Shown here: in pieces, positions 1 to 7,946 of the stretch
Layout of the letters: each line of letters opens with the position of its first letter
How positions within the stretch are numbered: position 1 is the first letter of the stretch
Origin: Dactylosporangium sp. AC04546
GTDB lineage: Bacteria; Actinomycetota; Actinomycetes; Mycobacteriales; Micromonosporaceae
Direction of reading: 5' to 3'
Assembly (NCBI RefSeq): GCF_022095675.1
Contig: NZ_JAHYSG010000008.1
Location: 124,001-188,000 of the forward strand
Length of the DNA: 64,000 nucleotides
The notes under the pieces: model-generated
What the model was told of the DNA's origin: nothing
What the model saw: the letters and a program-made list of their open reading frames with translations, nothing else
Database searches by the model: none
Program-made: the position numbers and the translations under genes

Positions 1-722
1 GCCAGCAGGTCGGCGTCGCCGGCCGCGCCGCGGCGCAGCAGCCACCAGGCGTGCAGGGCCAGCTCCGCCAGGCCGTCGACGGCCACCAGCAGGTCCGCGA
101 GCCGCCAGCGGATCTCGCCGAACTTGCCGATCGGGCGGCCGAACTGCTCGCGGTCGCGGGCGTGGGACACCGCCAGGGACGCGGCCGTGGACAGCGCTCC
201 GGTCACCCAGAAGGCGTCGAGGACCATATGCATCGCGACCGATGCCGGTACATCGAAATCCACCGACGCCGGGCTCAGCGTCACCGGGACGGCGAACGGA
301 TCCAGCGGCGCCGCGGCCGGTGGACCGGCCGTGACCCGGGCGACCTCGCCCCCGGGCAGGGACACCGCGACCGCGGACGCGAAGAGATCCGCGTGGTCGA
401 GCCGCCGCACCGGGCCGGCCGTCAGGTACAGGCCGGTCTCCCGGGCGGAGGGTGGTACCGCCAACGCGTGCACGACCGGCCAGGGCAGCACGACCGCGCC
501 GGCCGCCCGCACGCCCAGGACGACGGCCGCGGACTCCTCCTCGTCGCCCCACGGGTCCAGGTCGAGCAGGCCCAGCTGGTCGAGGGTGGGCCGGACCACC
601 GCGGCCCGGCGGCCCGGGTCGGTCTCGCAGGACCGGGCGAGGTCGACCCCGCCGAGCCCGAGCAGCGCCTTCGCCACGGACGACTCGTAGTCGACCGCGG
701 TCGCCGGCCAGTCACGCCGCAT
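1..722 (-). CDS. acyl-CoA dehydrogenase, partial at window edge
   Basis: The frame opens at ATG 722 and stays open to base 1, so 240 residues are visible and the C-terminus lies outside. The segment at residues 188-201 (ARDREQFGRPIGKF) is the classic acyl-CoA dehydrogenase signature. The N-terminal half is divergent, as in the smaller partner of two-gene ACADs. The start overlaps the end of the upstream ACAD by 11 bp, so the two are translationally coupled. Known family role: FAD-dependent alpha,beta-desaturation of acyl-CoA. I infer that it pairs with its neighbour as a heteromeric enzyme, like the FadE pairs of steroid or branched-acid degradation. The substrate cannot be read from sequence. 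Confidence 0.85.
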   Translation of the reverse strand, partial: MRRDWPATAVDYESSVAKALLGLGGVDLARSCETDPGRRAAVVRPTLDQLGLLDLDPWGDEEESAAVVLGVRAAGAVVLPWPVVHALAVPPSARETGLYLTAGPVRRLDHADLFASAVAVSLPGGEVARVTAGPPAAAPLDPFAVPVTLSPASVDFDVPASVAMHMVLDAFWVTGALSTAASLAVSHARDREQFGRPIGKFGEIRWRLADLLVAVDGLAELALHAWWLLRRGAAGDADLL

Positions 723-1869
723 GGCCATCCTCCTGGAGTGCGGAACGGGCGACGATCATGCGCTGGACCTCGATCGTGCCGGACGCGATCGTCGCCGAAC
801 GGGCGTAGCGGAACACGTCCTCGACGTGCCCGAGCAGGCCCGGCGCGGACGGGTCGGGGACCAGCGCGTCGGGGCCCGAGACGTCCAGGGCGAGCCGGCC
901 GACCTCCTGGTCGAGCTGGATGGAGGCGAGCCGGGCGACCGACGCCTCCCGGTCGGTGAGCCGCCCCGCCTCGCGCAGCGCCACCGCGCGGTAGCTCAGC
1001 AGGCGGGCGACGCGGGCGTGGACGAGCGCGCGGACGAACGCCTGCCGGGCGCCGGGCGAGGCCAGCCCGGGATGCGTGGCCAGGTCGGCCAGCAGCCGTT
1101 CGTCCCGGGCGTACCGCGGAATCCCGATCCGCTCGTGCTTGAGCACCAGCCGGATCACGTCCCATCCGCCGCCGACGCCGCCGAGGATCGTGTCGGCGCC
1201 GACCCGCACGTCGTCGAAGAACACCTCGTTGAGGTGCTGCTCGCCGAGCATCGAGTCGATCGGCACGACGGTGATGCCGGGGGAGTCCATCGGTACCAGG
1301 AAGATCGTGATGCCCTCGTGCTTGGCGCCCGCCGAGGAGGTCCGGGCGGCCAGGAAGCACCACTGGGCCAGGCCCGCGTACGACGTCCAGATCTTCTGGC
1401 CGTTGAGGACCCACCCGTCGCCGTCCGGCCGGGCCGCGAGCCGCAGCGAGCCGAGGTCGGAGCCGGCGCCGGGCTCGCTGAAGCCCTGGCACCACACCGC
1501 CCGCCCGGCCGAGATGCCGGGCAGGTGGAGCGCCTTCTGCTCGGGCGTGCCGACCTCCATGATCACGGGGCCGACCCAGTTGAGTCCCATGTACTGCGGG
1601 CCGCGCGGCTCGAAGTGCGCCCACATCTCCTCGCGCAGGACCGTCTGCTGCCAGACGTCGGCCTCGGCGCCGCCGAACTCCCGCGGCCAGCTCAGCGTGA
1701 GCAGGCCCTCGTCGGCGAGGCGCTGGGTGATGTCCGTGACCACGGCCTGCACGGCCGGGTCGGTGGCGAACGACGTCGTCCAGTCCCCGGGCAGCAGCTC
1801 GGCGAGCAGCGCCCGCAGGCGGACCCGGAGCTGGTCCGCCTGCGAGCCGAGCCGGAGATCGACGCTCAT
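712..1869 (-). CDS. acyl-CoA dehydrogenase
   Basis: 385 residues, full length for an acyl-CoA dehydrogenase. It carries the mid-domain motif region (CQGFSEPGAGSDLGSL) and a C-terminal segment ending GTIEVQRMIVARS. The start ATG 1869 overlaps the TGA of the substrate-binding-protein gene (ATGA), so I prefer it to upstream in-frame codons. The C-terminal motif reads ASGT where many ACADs have YEGT with the catalytic glutamate; either the base lies elsewhere or the partner subunit supplies it. It sits between the importer genes and a second ACAD in one minus-strand operon, consistent with the first oxidation of the imported acid after CoA activation. Confidence 0.9.
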   Translation of the reverse strand: MSVDLRLGSQADQLRVRLRALLAELLPGDWTTSFATDPAVQAVVTDITQRLADEGLLTLSWPREFGGAEADVWQQTVLREEMWAHFEPRGPQYMGLNWVGPVIMEVGTPEQKALHLPGISAGRAVWCQGFSEPGAGSDLGSLRLAARPDGDGWVLNGQKIWTSYAGLAQWCFLAARTSSAGAKHEGITIFLVPMDSPGITVVPIDSMLGEQHLNEVFFDDVRVGADTILGGVGGGWDVIRLVLKHERIGIPRYARDERLLADLATHPGLASPGARQAFVRALVHARVARLLSYRAVALREAGRLTDREASVARLASIQLDQEVGRLALDVSGPDALVPDPSAPGLLGHVEDVFRYARSATIASGTIEVQRMIVARSALQEDGHAA

Positions 1870-3077
1870 TTGGCGCCGATGGAGGCTTCGACGCACATGC
1901 CCTTGGCGCACGACTTGGCCGGCACGAACACGCCGAGCTGGTCGGCGTCGAGGCCGATGCGCTTGTCCGGGCCGAAGACGTACTTGCCGTTGGCGCCCTC
2001 GTAGGTGCCCTGCGAGACGAGCGCCTTCTTGATGGCGTCGGGGTCGGTCGACTTCGCCTGCTGCGACGCCTGCACCACCAGCAGCGCCCAGTCGAACGAC
2101 ATCGCGCCGACGGCGTCGAGGGCGTTGAACGTGTCCTTGTTCTTCGCCTTGAGGTACAACTTGACGAACTCGGCGGCCATCCCGGACGGCGCCGCGCCCT
2201 CCGTGGACGACACGAACGTCTTGGCGATCGGGCCCGCGGCGAGGGTGGCCTTCATCCCGGCCGGGATCAGCTCGGACACCGACGGGTCACCGATGCCCAG
2301 CACGCCCGACATCTGCGGGTTCCAGCCCAGCTTGCCCAGGCTGTTCATGGTCGCGACCAGCGGCGCGCCGTAGGACCAGACGATGAGCGACTTCGCACCC
2401 GAGTCCTTGAGCTTGGTCAGCTGCGCGGTCACGTCCGTCGCGGTACTGGGGAAGCTCTCCTTGACGATCTTCACGTTCGGGAACTTGTTCTTCGCGATCG
2501 ACAGCGTCCGCTCCGACTGCGAGGTGCCGAACGCCGACGAGTCGTCGAGCATGGCGACGGTGTCACCGGCCGACGCGGCGTACGACAGCAGCGGCTCCAC
2601 CGACGTGTCGCCGGACGTGCCGGCGCCGGTGCTGAACGCGTACTTGTACCGCTTCGAGTCGCCCACGTCGTTGAGCACCGCGCCGATGCCGCCGGCGGTC
2701 GCGCCGGGCACCTTCGCCGTGTTCAGGAAGTCCTGCACCGGCGGGAACGCCTCGGTGGTGAACCAGATCGCGCTCACCTTGTCCTGCACCAGCTCGCGGG
2801 TGGCCGCGACGGCGGCGGTCGGCTCGCCCTTGGTGTCCTTCTGCTTGATCTCGATCTTCGTGCCGGGGTACTTCGCCTGGACGTACTCCGCGCCGGCCTG
2901 CAGGCCCACGAGCGCCACCTGGCCACTGGGGGCGAGCGATCCGGTCAGGGCGCCGACGAAGCCGATCGTGATCGTCGTCGTCGCTCCGGTGGTACCGCTG
3001 TCGGTCGCGTCGTCGCCACAGGCGGCGAGCGCGAGGGTCAGGGAGCAAGCGGCAGCTAACAGCATTCTTCGATTCAT
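1866..3077 (-). CDS. branched-chain amino acid-type ABC transporter substrate-binding lipoprotein
   Basis: 403 residues. The N-terminus is a lipoprotein signal with lipobox LAAC (Cys20), so the mature protein is anchored outside the membrane. The rest is a type I periplasmic-binding fold of the LivK/Leu-Ile-Val family (IGFVGALTGSLAPSGQ near the mature N-terminus). It is the last transporter gene of the minus-strand operon livH-livMG-livF-SBP and is followed by ACAD genes with a 4-bp overlap. HAAT-family receptors also bind aromatic, alicyclic and short-chain carboxylates. With CoA-pathway enzymes around it, an organic acid ligand is more likely than leucine, but this is inference. Confidence 0.9.
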   Translation of the reverse strand: MNRRMLLAAACSLTLALAACGDDATDSGTTGATTTITIGFVGALTGSLAPSGQVALVGLQAGAEYVQAKYPGTKIEIKQKDTKGEPTAAVAATRELVQDKVSAIWFTTEAFPPVQDFLNTAKVPGATAGGIGAVLNDVGDSKRYKYAFSTGAGTSGDTSVEPLLSYAASAGDTVAMLDDSSAFGTSQSERTLSIAKNKFPNVKIVKESFPSTATDVTAQLTKLKDSGAKSLIVWSYGAPLVATMNSLGKLGWNPQMSGVLGIGDPSVSELIPAGMKATLAAGPIAKTFVSSTEGAAPSGMAAEFVKLYLKAKNKDTFNALDAVGAMSFDWALLVVQASQQAKSTDPDAIKKALVSQGTYEGANGKYVFGPDKRIGLDADQLGVFVPAKSCAKGMCVEASIGAK

Positions 3078-3095
3078 GGCAGGGGTGTCCCTTCT

Positions 3096-3788
3096 TTACG
3101 ACAGGTAGGCGGCGTGCAGCACGTCGGGAAGTTCGGGGTCGGTGCCGCGCAGCCGGCGTTCGGCCCGGCCGTGGCGCAGGACGACGACGTCGGCGTCGAG
3201 CTGCTGCGCCACCTCGAGGCGCTGCTCGACCAGGAGGATGGCGAAGCCGGCGTCCCGCAGGTCGGCGAGGATGCCGACGGTGCGGTCGACGAGCTTCGGT
3301 GCGAGGCCGTTGGTCGGCTCGTCGAGCATGATCGCCTCGGGCGCGCCGGCGACGGCCCGGGCGATGGCGAGCATCTGCTGCTGGCCGCCGCTGAGCCCGC
3401 CGGCCTTGCGGTGCAGCATCTCCCGCAACTCGGGCAGCAGGTCGAGCGGGTCTTTTCTTTTTCGGTCCGCCTTGTTCGCGCGGCCGGCCGCTACTTTTAG
3501 GTTTTCGGCGACGGTGAGGCTCTTGAAGACGTGCCGGTTCTCCAGCACGTGACCGAGGCCGGCCCGGGCCCGCCGGCTGGCCGGGGTCCCGTCGAGGCGC
3601 TGGTCGCCGAGCCGGATGCTCCCGGTCGACGGCTCCAGGCCGCCGATGCCGCGCAGGGCCGAGGTCTTCCCGGCGCCGTTCGCGCCGAGCAGCGCCACGC
3701 ACTGGCCGGGCTCCACGGTGAGGTCGAGGCCGTCGACCGCGGTGACCCCGCGGTAGCGGACCTGGAGCTGCGAGACGGACAGTGTCAT
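3096..3788 (-). CDS. livF: ABC transporter ATP-binding protein, LivF type
   Basis: 230 residues. Walker A is GANGAGKT (residues 35-42), the signature is LSGGQQQMLAIARA and Walker B is IMLDEPTNGL, with a switch His/Gln region near the C-terminus. The length is typical of LivF (about 230-240). ATG 3788 overlaps the TGA of the fused permease/ATPase (ATGA). Together with LivG it should form the ATPase pair of a HAAT importer energising uptake of the ligand bound by the downstream lipoprotein. A short lysine/arginine-rich insert (about bases 3450-3480) has locally AT-rich codons, the only compositional oddity. Confidence 0.92.
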   Translation of the reverse strand: MTLSVSQLQVRYRGVTAVDGLDLTVEPGQCVALLGANGAGKTSALRGIGGLEPSTGSIRLGDQRLDGTPASRRARAGLGHVLENRHVFKSLTVAENLKVAAGRANKADRKRKDPLDLLPELREMLHRKAGGLSGGQQQMLAIARAVAGAPEAIMLDEPTNGLAPKLVDRTVGILADLRDAGFAILLVEQRLEVAQQLDADVVVLRHGRAERRLRGTDPELPDVLHAAYLS

Positions 3789-5566
3789 CGGACCCCCATG
3801 TAGGCGGCGCGGACGCTGTCCACGTCGTGCAGCTCGGCGGGCGGGCCCTCCCACAGGACGGTGCCGAGGTCCAGCACCACCACCCGGTCGACCAGGCGGC
3901 CGATCATGTCGAGGTGGTGCTCGACCACGATGACCGCGACCCCGGCCGCCGCGACGTCGGCGACGACCCGCTCGAAGCCCTCGATCTCGCTGGCCGACAG
4001 CCCCGCGGCCGGCTCGTCGAGCAGCAGCACCCGGGGGCAGCCGCTGATCGCCGTGGCCGCCTCCAGGAACCGCAGCTGGCCGTGGCTCATGGCCCGGCTC
4101 TCCCGGGTCATCGCGGCCCGGTCGTGCGGGTCGAGGCCGCCGAGCTCGAGCAGCGTGCGGACCGCTCGGCGGCAGGCACTCTGGAGCTCGGGGTCGGCGT
4201 TGTGCTGGGTCGCGAGGGCGAGGTGCTCCTCGATGCTCATGCCGGGGAAGGTCTTCGGCGTCTGGAACGTGCGGGCGATGCCGCGCCGGGCGATCGCCTC
4301 CGGGCTCTGCCTGCCGAGCTCCGCGCCGTCGAGGACCACCCGGCCGCTGGTCGGCGGGTAGTGGCCGCTGACGACGTTGAGCAGGGTCGTCTTGCCGGAG
4401 CCGTTGGGGCCGATGAGCCCGACGATCTCGCCGCTGTGGACGGTGAACGAGACGCCGTTGAGGGCGTAGACGCCGCCGAAGCTGCGCTTGACGTCGTGCA
4501 CTTCGAGCACTGGTTTGCCCGGTTTCCCACGCGTCTGCTCCGGCGCCGGCTCCGGTGCCGGTGGTGCGTCCGTGATGGCCTGCAGCGCCTTCGGTGCCGG
4601 GGCCGCCGACCGGCTGAACAGGCCGCGCGGGCGCAGCCGCATGAGCACGATGAGCAGCAGGCCGTAGACGATCGTGTTGACGTGGGGGTACTCGTCGAGC
4701 TGGAGCGGGACGAGCACCAGGATCAGCGCGCCCGCGAGCGGTCCCAGGCGGGAGCCGCTGCCGCCCAGCACCACCATGACCAGGAACAGGATCGACAGGT
4801 TGGGCGAGAAGGCATCGGGGGAGATGTACGCCGAGAGGTAGGCGAACAGCCCGCCCCCGAGCGCGGCGAACGCCGACCCGGCGGCGAACGCGGCCACCTT
4901 CGTCAGGTAGCCCGACACGCCGAGCGCCGAGGCGCCGATCGGCTCGTCGCGCACCGCGACGGTCGCCTGCCCGAGGCGGGACAGCCGGTACCGGCTGTGC
5001 AGCCAGAGGCACAGCCCCGTCACGACGGCGATCGCCGCCGGCACCACCCACAGCGAGTCGACCGGCTCGCCCTTGAACCAGACCCGCGCGTCGATGCCGG
5101 AGATGCCGAACATGCCGCCGGTGACACCGCGGAACTGGATGAGCATGTCGTTGACGACGAGCACCAGGCCGAGCGAGATCATGGCGAGCCCGATGACGCC
5201 GAGCCGGCCGGCCGGGAACCCGGTCACGGCGCCCGCGACCAGGCCGCTCACCGCGCCGAGCAGCAGCGCCAGCCAGAACGGCCACTCGTACGTGCCCGCG
5301 AGGACGGCGGTGACGTAGGCCCCGAGCGCGAACGCGGCGCCCTGGCCGAGCGACAGCGCGCCGGCGAAGCCCGTGGTGATGTTCAGCCCGAGGGCGGCGA
5401 CCGCGTAGACGCAGATCAGCTGGATGACGTAGCCGTTGTACGACTGCGGCCCGGAGGCGAGCAGCAGTCCCATGGTGATAGCGGTGAGGAGCAGCCCTTG
5501 CAGGCTCGGTGGCAACTTCGGCGCTCGCTGGGCCACTTGCTGGACCGCGTTCCTGATGGCGTTCAT
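3785..5566 (-). CDS. fused LivM permease and LivG ATPase
   Basis: 593 residues in one uninterrupted frame. Residues about 20-310 form a polytopic LivM-type permease (repeated hydrophobic segments, GFAGALSLGQGAAFALGAY motif). A proline-rich linker at about 315-335 leads into a complete LivG ATPase with Walker A GPNGSGKTT, a non-canonical signature MSHGQL, and Walker B LLLDEPAAGL. These two functions are often separate genes; permease/ATPase fusions are known in HAAT systems. ATG 5566 overlaps the livH stop (ATGA), and the end overlaps livF (ATGA). It gives the importer one membrane subunit and one nucleotide-binding domain in a single polypeptide. Confidence 0.9.
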   Translation of the reverse strand: MNAIRNAVQQVAQRAPKLPPSLQGLLLTAITMGLLLASGPQSYNGYVIQLICVYAVAALGLNITTGFAGALSLGQGAAFALGAYVTAVLAGTYEWPFWLALLLGAVSGLVAGAVTGFPAGRLGVIGLAMISLGLVLVVNDMLIQFRGVTGGMFGISGIDARVWFKGEPVDSLWVVPAAIAVVTGLCLWLHSRYRLSRLGQATVAVRDEPIGASALGVSGYLTKVAAFAAGSAFAALGGGLFAYLSAYISPDAFSPNLSILFLVMVVLGGSGSRLGPLAGALILVLVPLQLDEYPHVNTIVYGLLLIVLMRLRPRGLFSRSAAPAPKALQAITDAPPAPEPAPEQTRGKPGKPVLEVHDVKRSFGGVYALNGVSFTVHSGEIVGLIGPNGSGKTTLLNVVSGHYPPTSGRVVLDGAELGRQSPEAIARRGIARTFQTPKTFPGMSIEEHLALATQHNADPELQSACRRAVRTLLELGGLDPHDRAAMTRESRAMSHGQLRFLEAATAISGCPRVLLLDEPAAGLSASEIEGFERVVADVAAAGVAVIVVEHHLDMIGRLVDRVVVLDLGTVLWEGPPAELHDVDSVRAAYMGVR

Positions 5567-6444
5567 ACGGCACGCACCGGGGCGGCGCCGAAGAAGCCGT
5601 GCGGCCGGACCAGGTACACGGCGAGCAGCAGCAGGAACACGGCGACGTTGACGACCAGGCTGCCGACGTAGACGCCGGCGGCCTGGGTCGCCACCCCCAC
5701 CACGAGCCCTCCGACCAGGGCTCCTCCGATGCTGCCCATGCCGCCCATGGCGGTCGCGACGAAGCCGTAGAACGTGTACGACAGGCCGAGCGACGGCGTG
5801 ACCGGCTGGGTCGAGGCGACCAGCACGCCGGTCACCGCGGCGACCAGGGCCGCCAGGATCATCGCGAGCTGCGAGGCCCGGGCTCTGGAGATGCCGATCG
5901 CCTCGGCGCCGTCCAGGTCGTCGGCGATCGCGCGCAGCTCGAGCCCGACGCGCGTCCGCTGGTAGAACACGGCGAGCAGGCCGGCCACGACGAACAGCGC
6001 CGCTACCGCGGCCAGCTCGGCCGGCGCGACCCGCAGGCCGCCGATCAGGTCGAAGCGGTGAGCGCTGATGCCGTGCTTGAAGTTGCGCGCCTCGCCGCCG
6101 TACGGCACGGCGAGCACCTCGGCAAGCACCACGCTCACGCCGAGCGTGGACAACAGCCAGGACACCGATTGCCCGGACTGCACGAACGGCCTGATCGCGG
6201 CCCACTCGACGGTCAGCGCGACCGCGATGAGCACGATGAGGGCGGCCGGGTACGCGAGCCAGGCCGGCAGGCCGGCCCCGACCGCGACCAGGATCGCCAT
6301 CGGCATGAGCATGACCAGCTGCCCGTGGGCGAAGTTGATCACACCGGTAGTGGAGAACAACGTGGCGAACGCGACCGCGACGAGGCCATAGATGGCGCCG
6401 TCGGCGAGGCCCGGCACAAGGACGGTTTGCAAGAACTGATGCAT
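5563..6444 (-). CDS. livH: ABC transporter permease, LivH type
   Basis: 293 residues, almost entirely transmembrane, with the LivH hallmarks GLVAVAFATLFSTTGVINFAHG near the N-terminus and a conserved GxxGGALVGG segment near the C-terminus. The start is ATG 6444, preceded by GGGAG at a good distance; a longer in-frame extension upstream would translate the repeat array and is not credible. It is the first gene of the minus-strand operon livH, livM-livG, livF, SBP, ACAD, ACAD, all joined by 4-bp overlaps or short gaps. A promoter with TTGACC and TATATC boxes lies about 50 bp upstream. Confidence 0.92.
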   Translation of the reverse strand: MHQFLQTVLVPGLADGAIYGLVAVAFATLFSTTGVINFAHGQLVMLMPMAILVAVGAGLPAWLAYPAALIVLIAVALTVEWAAIRPFVQSGQSVSWLLSTLGVSVVLAEVLAVPYGGEARNFKHGISAHRFDLIGGLRVAPAELAAVAALFVVAGLLAVFYQRTRVGLELRAIADDLDGAEAIGISRARASQLAMILAALVAAVTGVLVASTQPVTPSLGLSYTFYGFVATAMGGMGSIGGALVGGLVVGVATQAAGVYVGSLVVNVAVFLLLLAVYLVRPHGFFGAAPVRAV

Positions 6445-6492
6445 GAGTGAAATCTCCCGGCGCAGGGGTGTGGCTTCCCGGGTGGTGTAAAA

Positions 6493-6521
6493 GATATATA
6501 TGATTTGCAGGACGCGGTCAA
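6493..6521 (-). promoter_or_regulatory. candidate sigma-70-like promoter of the livH operon
   Basis: On the minus strand TTGACC (complement of 6516-6521) is followed after exactly 17 bp by TATATC (complement of 6493-6498). The surrounding bases are unusually AT-rich for this genome. It lies 49 bp from the livH start, and the palindromic repeat array begins about 30 bp upstream of the -35 box. Confidence 0.6.
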
Positions 6522-6544
6522 GCGGGTAGGTTCCCTGCTCAAGA

Positions 6545-7053
6545 CGGTTCGGTCGGTCGCCCGACCGGCTGGGGGCGCACGCCTTCGGTCGGCCGACTGA
6601 CCGAGCGGGGCGCTTGTGCTGGGTCGGTCGCTCGGCTGGGTGGCAGCGTTTGCTTTCGGTCGGTCGACTGACCGAGCGGAAGTGCTCGTGCTGGGTCGGT
6701 CGCACGGCCGGGCGGAAGCGTTCGCCTTCGGTCGGTCGACTGACCGAATGACGGCGCTTGCTTTCGGTCGGTCGACCGATCGAGCGGGGGCGCTTGCATG
6801 TGGTCGGTCGGCCGGCCGAACGGAGGGCTGGGTGTTGCCTTCAGTCGGTCGACCGACCGAATGGGAGCGCTCGCGTTGAGTCGGTCGACCGACCGACCGA
6901 AGGACGGGCTTGCTTTCGGTCGGTCGACTGACCGAGCGGGAGCGGGAGCGGTTACATGTGGTCGGTCGACCGACCGAATGACGGCGCTTGCGCTCGGTCG
7001 AACGACCGACCAACCGAACGGCAGCGCTTGCAGTCGGTCGGTCGACCGACCGA
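6545..7053. repeat. array of about 14 palindromic repeats, period near 36 bp
   Basis: Palindromic cores start near 6549, 6585, 6622, 6656, 6693, 6728, 6764, 6800, 6841, 6879, 6916, 6958, 6993 and 7031, spaced 34-42 bp. The commonest core is TCGGTCGGTCGACTGACCGA; several units hold the perfect dyad GGTCGGTCGACCGACC. The linkers are also similar (variants of GCGGnAGCGCTTGCTTT), so the unit is a diverged tandem repeat rather than a CRISPR. It fills the gap between two divergent operons. It could be a multi-site operator, for example for the TetR regulator at 10293, or a minisatellite/REP-like element. Because 36 is divisible by three, long spurious reading frames cross it on both strands, but spacing changes break any single 12-residue peptide repeat. 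Confidence 0.9.
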
Positions 7054-7055
7054 TG

Positions 7056-7071
7056 AACGAACGAACGAACG
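7056..7071. repeat. AACG tetranucleotide microsatellite
   Basis: Four perfect AACG units directly follow the last palindrome of the array, about 60 bp before the enoyl-CoA hydratase start. The copy number could vary by slippage and so alter leader spacing; I see no direct evidence of function. Confidence 0.8.
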
Positions 7072-7130
7072 AAAACGTGGAGCGTACGGAAGGCCGGTCC
7101 GTCGTGGGCCAGGCCAGGAAGGTGGTTGCC

Positions 7131-7946
7131 GTGGCCGATACCGACGTCCGTGCCGAACCGGCGCTGGAGCGATCCGACGGAGTCCTGCTGAGCGAGGTAA
7201 TCGGCGCAACGCTGGTGGTGACCCTCAACCGGCCGCGCCGGGCCAACGCGCTCGACGACGAGCTCATGGACGCCCTCGCCGGGCTCTGGGAGCAGGCGGC
7301 CCGCAGTACAGGGCTGAGGGCGATCGTCCTCACCGGTGCCGGGAACGCCTTCTGCGCCGGGGCCGATGCCGGGATGCTCGCGCAGCCCCGGGCCAAGGTG
7401 GGGGACACCGCCGCCGACGAACTGGACTTCCTGCCGGGGCCGCGGGTCGAGCTGCCCATCATCGTCGCCGTCAACGGTGCCTGCGCCGGCGGCGGGCTGC
7501 ACTTCGTCGCCGACGCTGATGTCTGCATCGCCTCGAGCAGTGCGCGGTTCGTCGACCCGCACGTCAGTGTCGGGCAGGTCTCCGCCCTCGAACCGCTCCA
7601 GCTGCGCCTGCGGATGCGGGCCGACGTTCTGCGGCGCATGGTGCTGCTCGGGCGGCACGAGGTGCTCGACGCCGACGCCGCCGAGCGGGCCGGGCTCGTC
7701 TCCGAGGTGGTCGCGCCTGAGGTGCTGCTCGAGAGGGCGATGCAACTCGCCGAAGCGGTCGGCGCCAACTCGCCGGAAGCGGTACGGCTCAGCCGGCGGG
7801 TGCTGCGTACGTTCGAGGACCGGCTCATCGCCACCGACCTCGACCTCGGCTGGGAGCTGATCCGCCGGCACCGCGCCCACCCCGACGCCACCGAAGGGCC
7901 CGCTGCCTTCCTCGCCAAGCGCGACCCCGAGTGGGTGGCCCGGTGA
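7131..7946 (+). CDS. enoyl-CoA hydratase/isomerase family protein
   Basis: 271 residues starting at GTG 7131, preceded by a strong AGGAAGG. Frames extending further upstream would read into the repeat array and are rejected. Crotonase features are visible: TLNRPRRANALDD, the first oxyanion-hole loop GNAFCAGADAGML and the second NGACAGGGL. At the position where crotonases carry the first catalytic glutamate the sequence is FVDPHVSVG, so simple hydratase activity is not certain; isomerase or hydrolase activity is possible. The stop overlaps the acyl-CoA synthetase start (GTGA). It heads the plus-strand half of the catabolic island. Confidence 0.88.
   Translation: MADTDVRAEPALERSDGVLLSEVIGATLVVTLNRPRRANALDDELMDALAGLWEQAARSTGLRAIVLTGAGNAFCAGADAGMLAQPRAKVGDTAADELDFLPGPRVELPIIVAVNGACAGGGLHFVADADVCIASSSARFVDPHVSVGQVSALEPLQLRLRMRADVLRRMVLLGRHEVLDADAAERAGLVSEVVAPEVLLERAMQLAEAVGANSPEAVRLSRRVLRTFEDRLIATDLDLGWELIRRHRAHPDATEGPAAFLAKRDPEWVAR

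Noticed and set aside
3785..6205. Longer protein joining LivH antisense-frame sequence to LivM-LivG
   Set aside because: The part before 5566 lies in a different frame over livH and has no LivM features; ATG 5566 gives the expected permease N-terminus.
6616..6879. Protein made of 12-residue GRSTDR repeats encoded by the array
   Set aside because: The 36-bp period leaves frames open, but changes in unit length shift the frame, there is no Shine-Dalgarno, and both strands give equally good frames.
6545..7053. CRISPR array
   Set aside because: Units repeat at a regular period, but the intervening segments are similar to one another, spacing varies from 34 to 42 bp, and no cas gene is present.
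6798..7130. Long N-terminal extension of the enoyl-CoA hydratase into the repeat array
   Set aside because: The GTG at 7131 has a strong AGGAAGG and yields normal family length; the extension is only translated repeat DNA.
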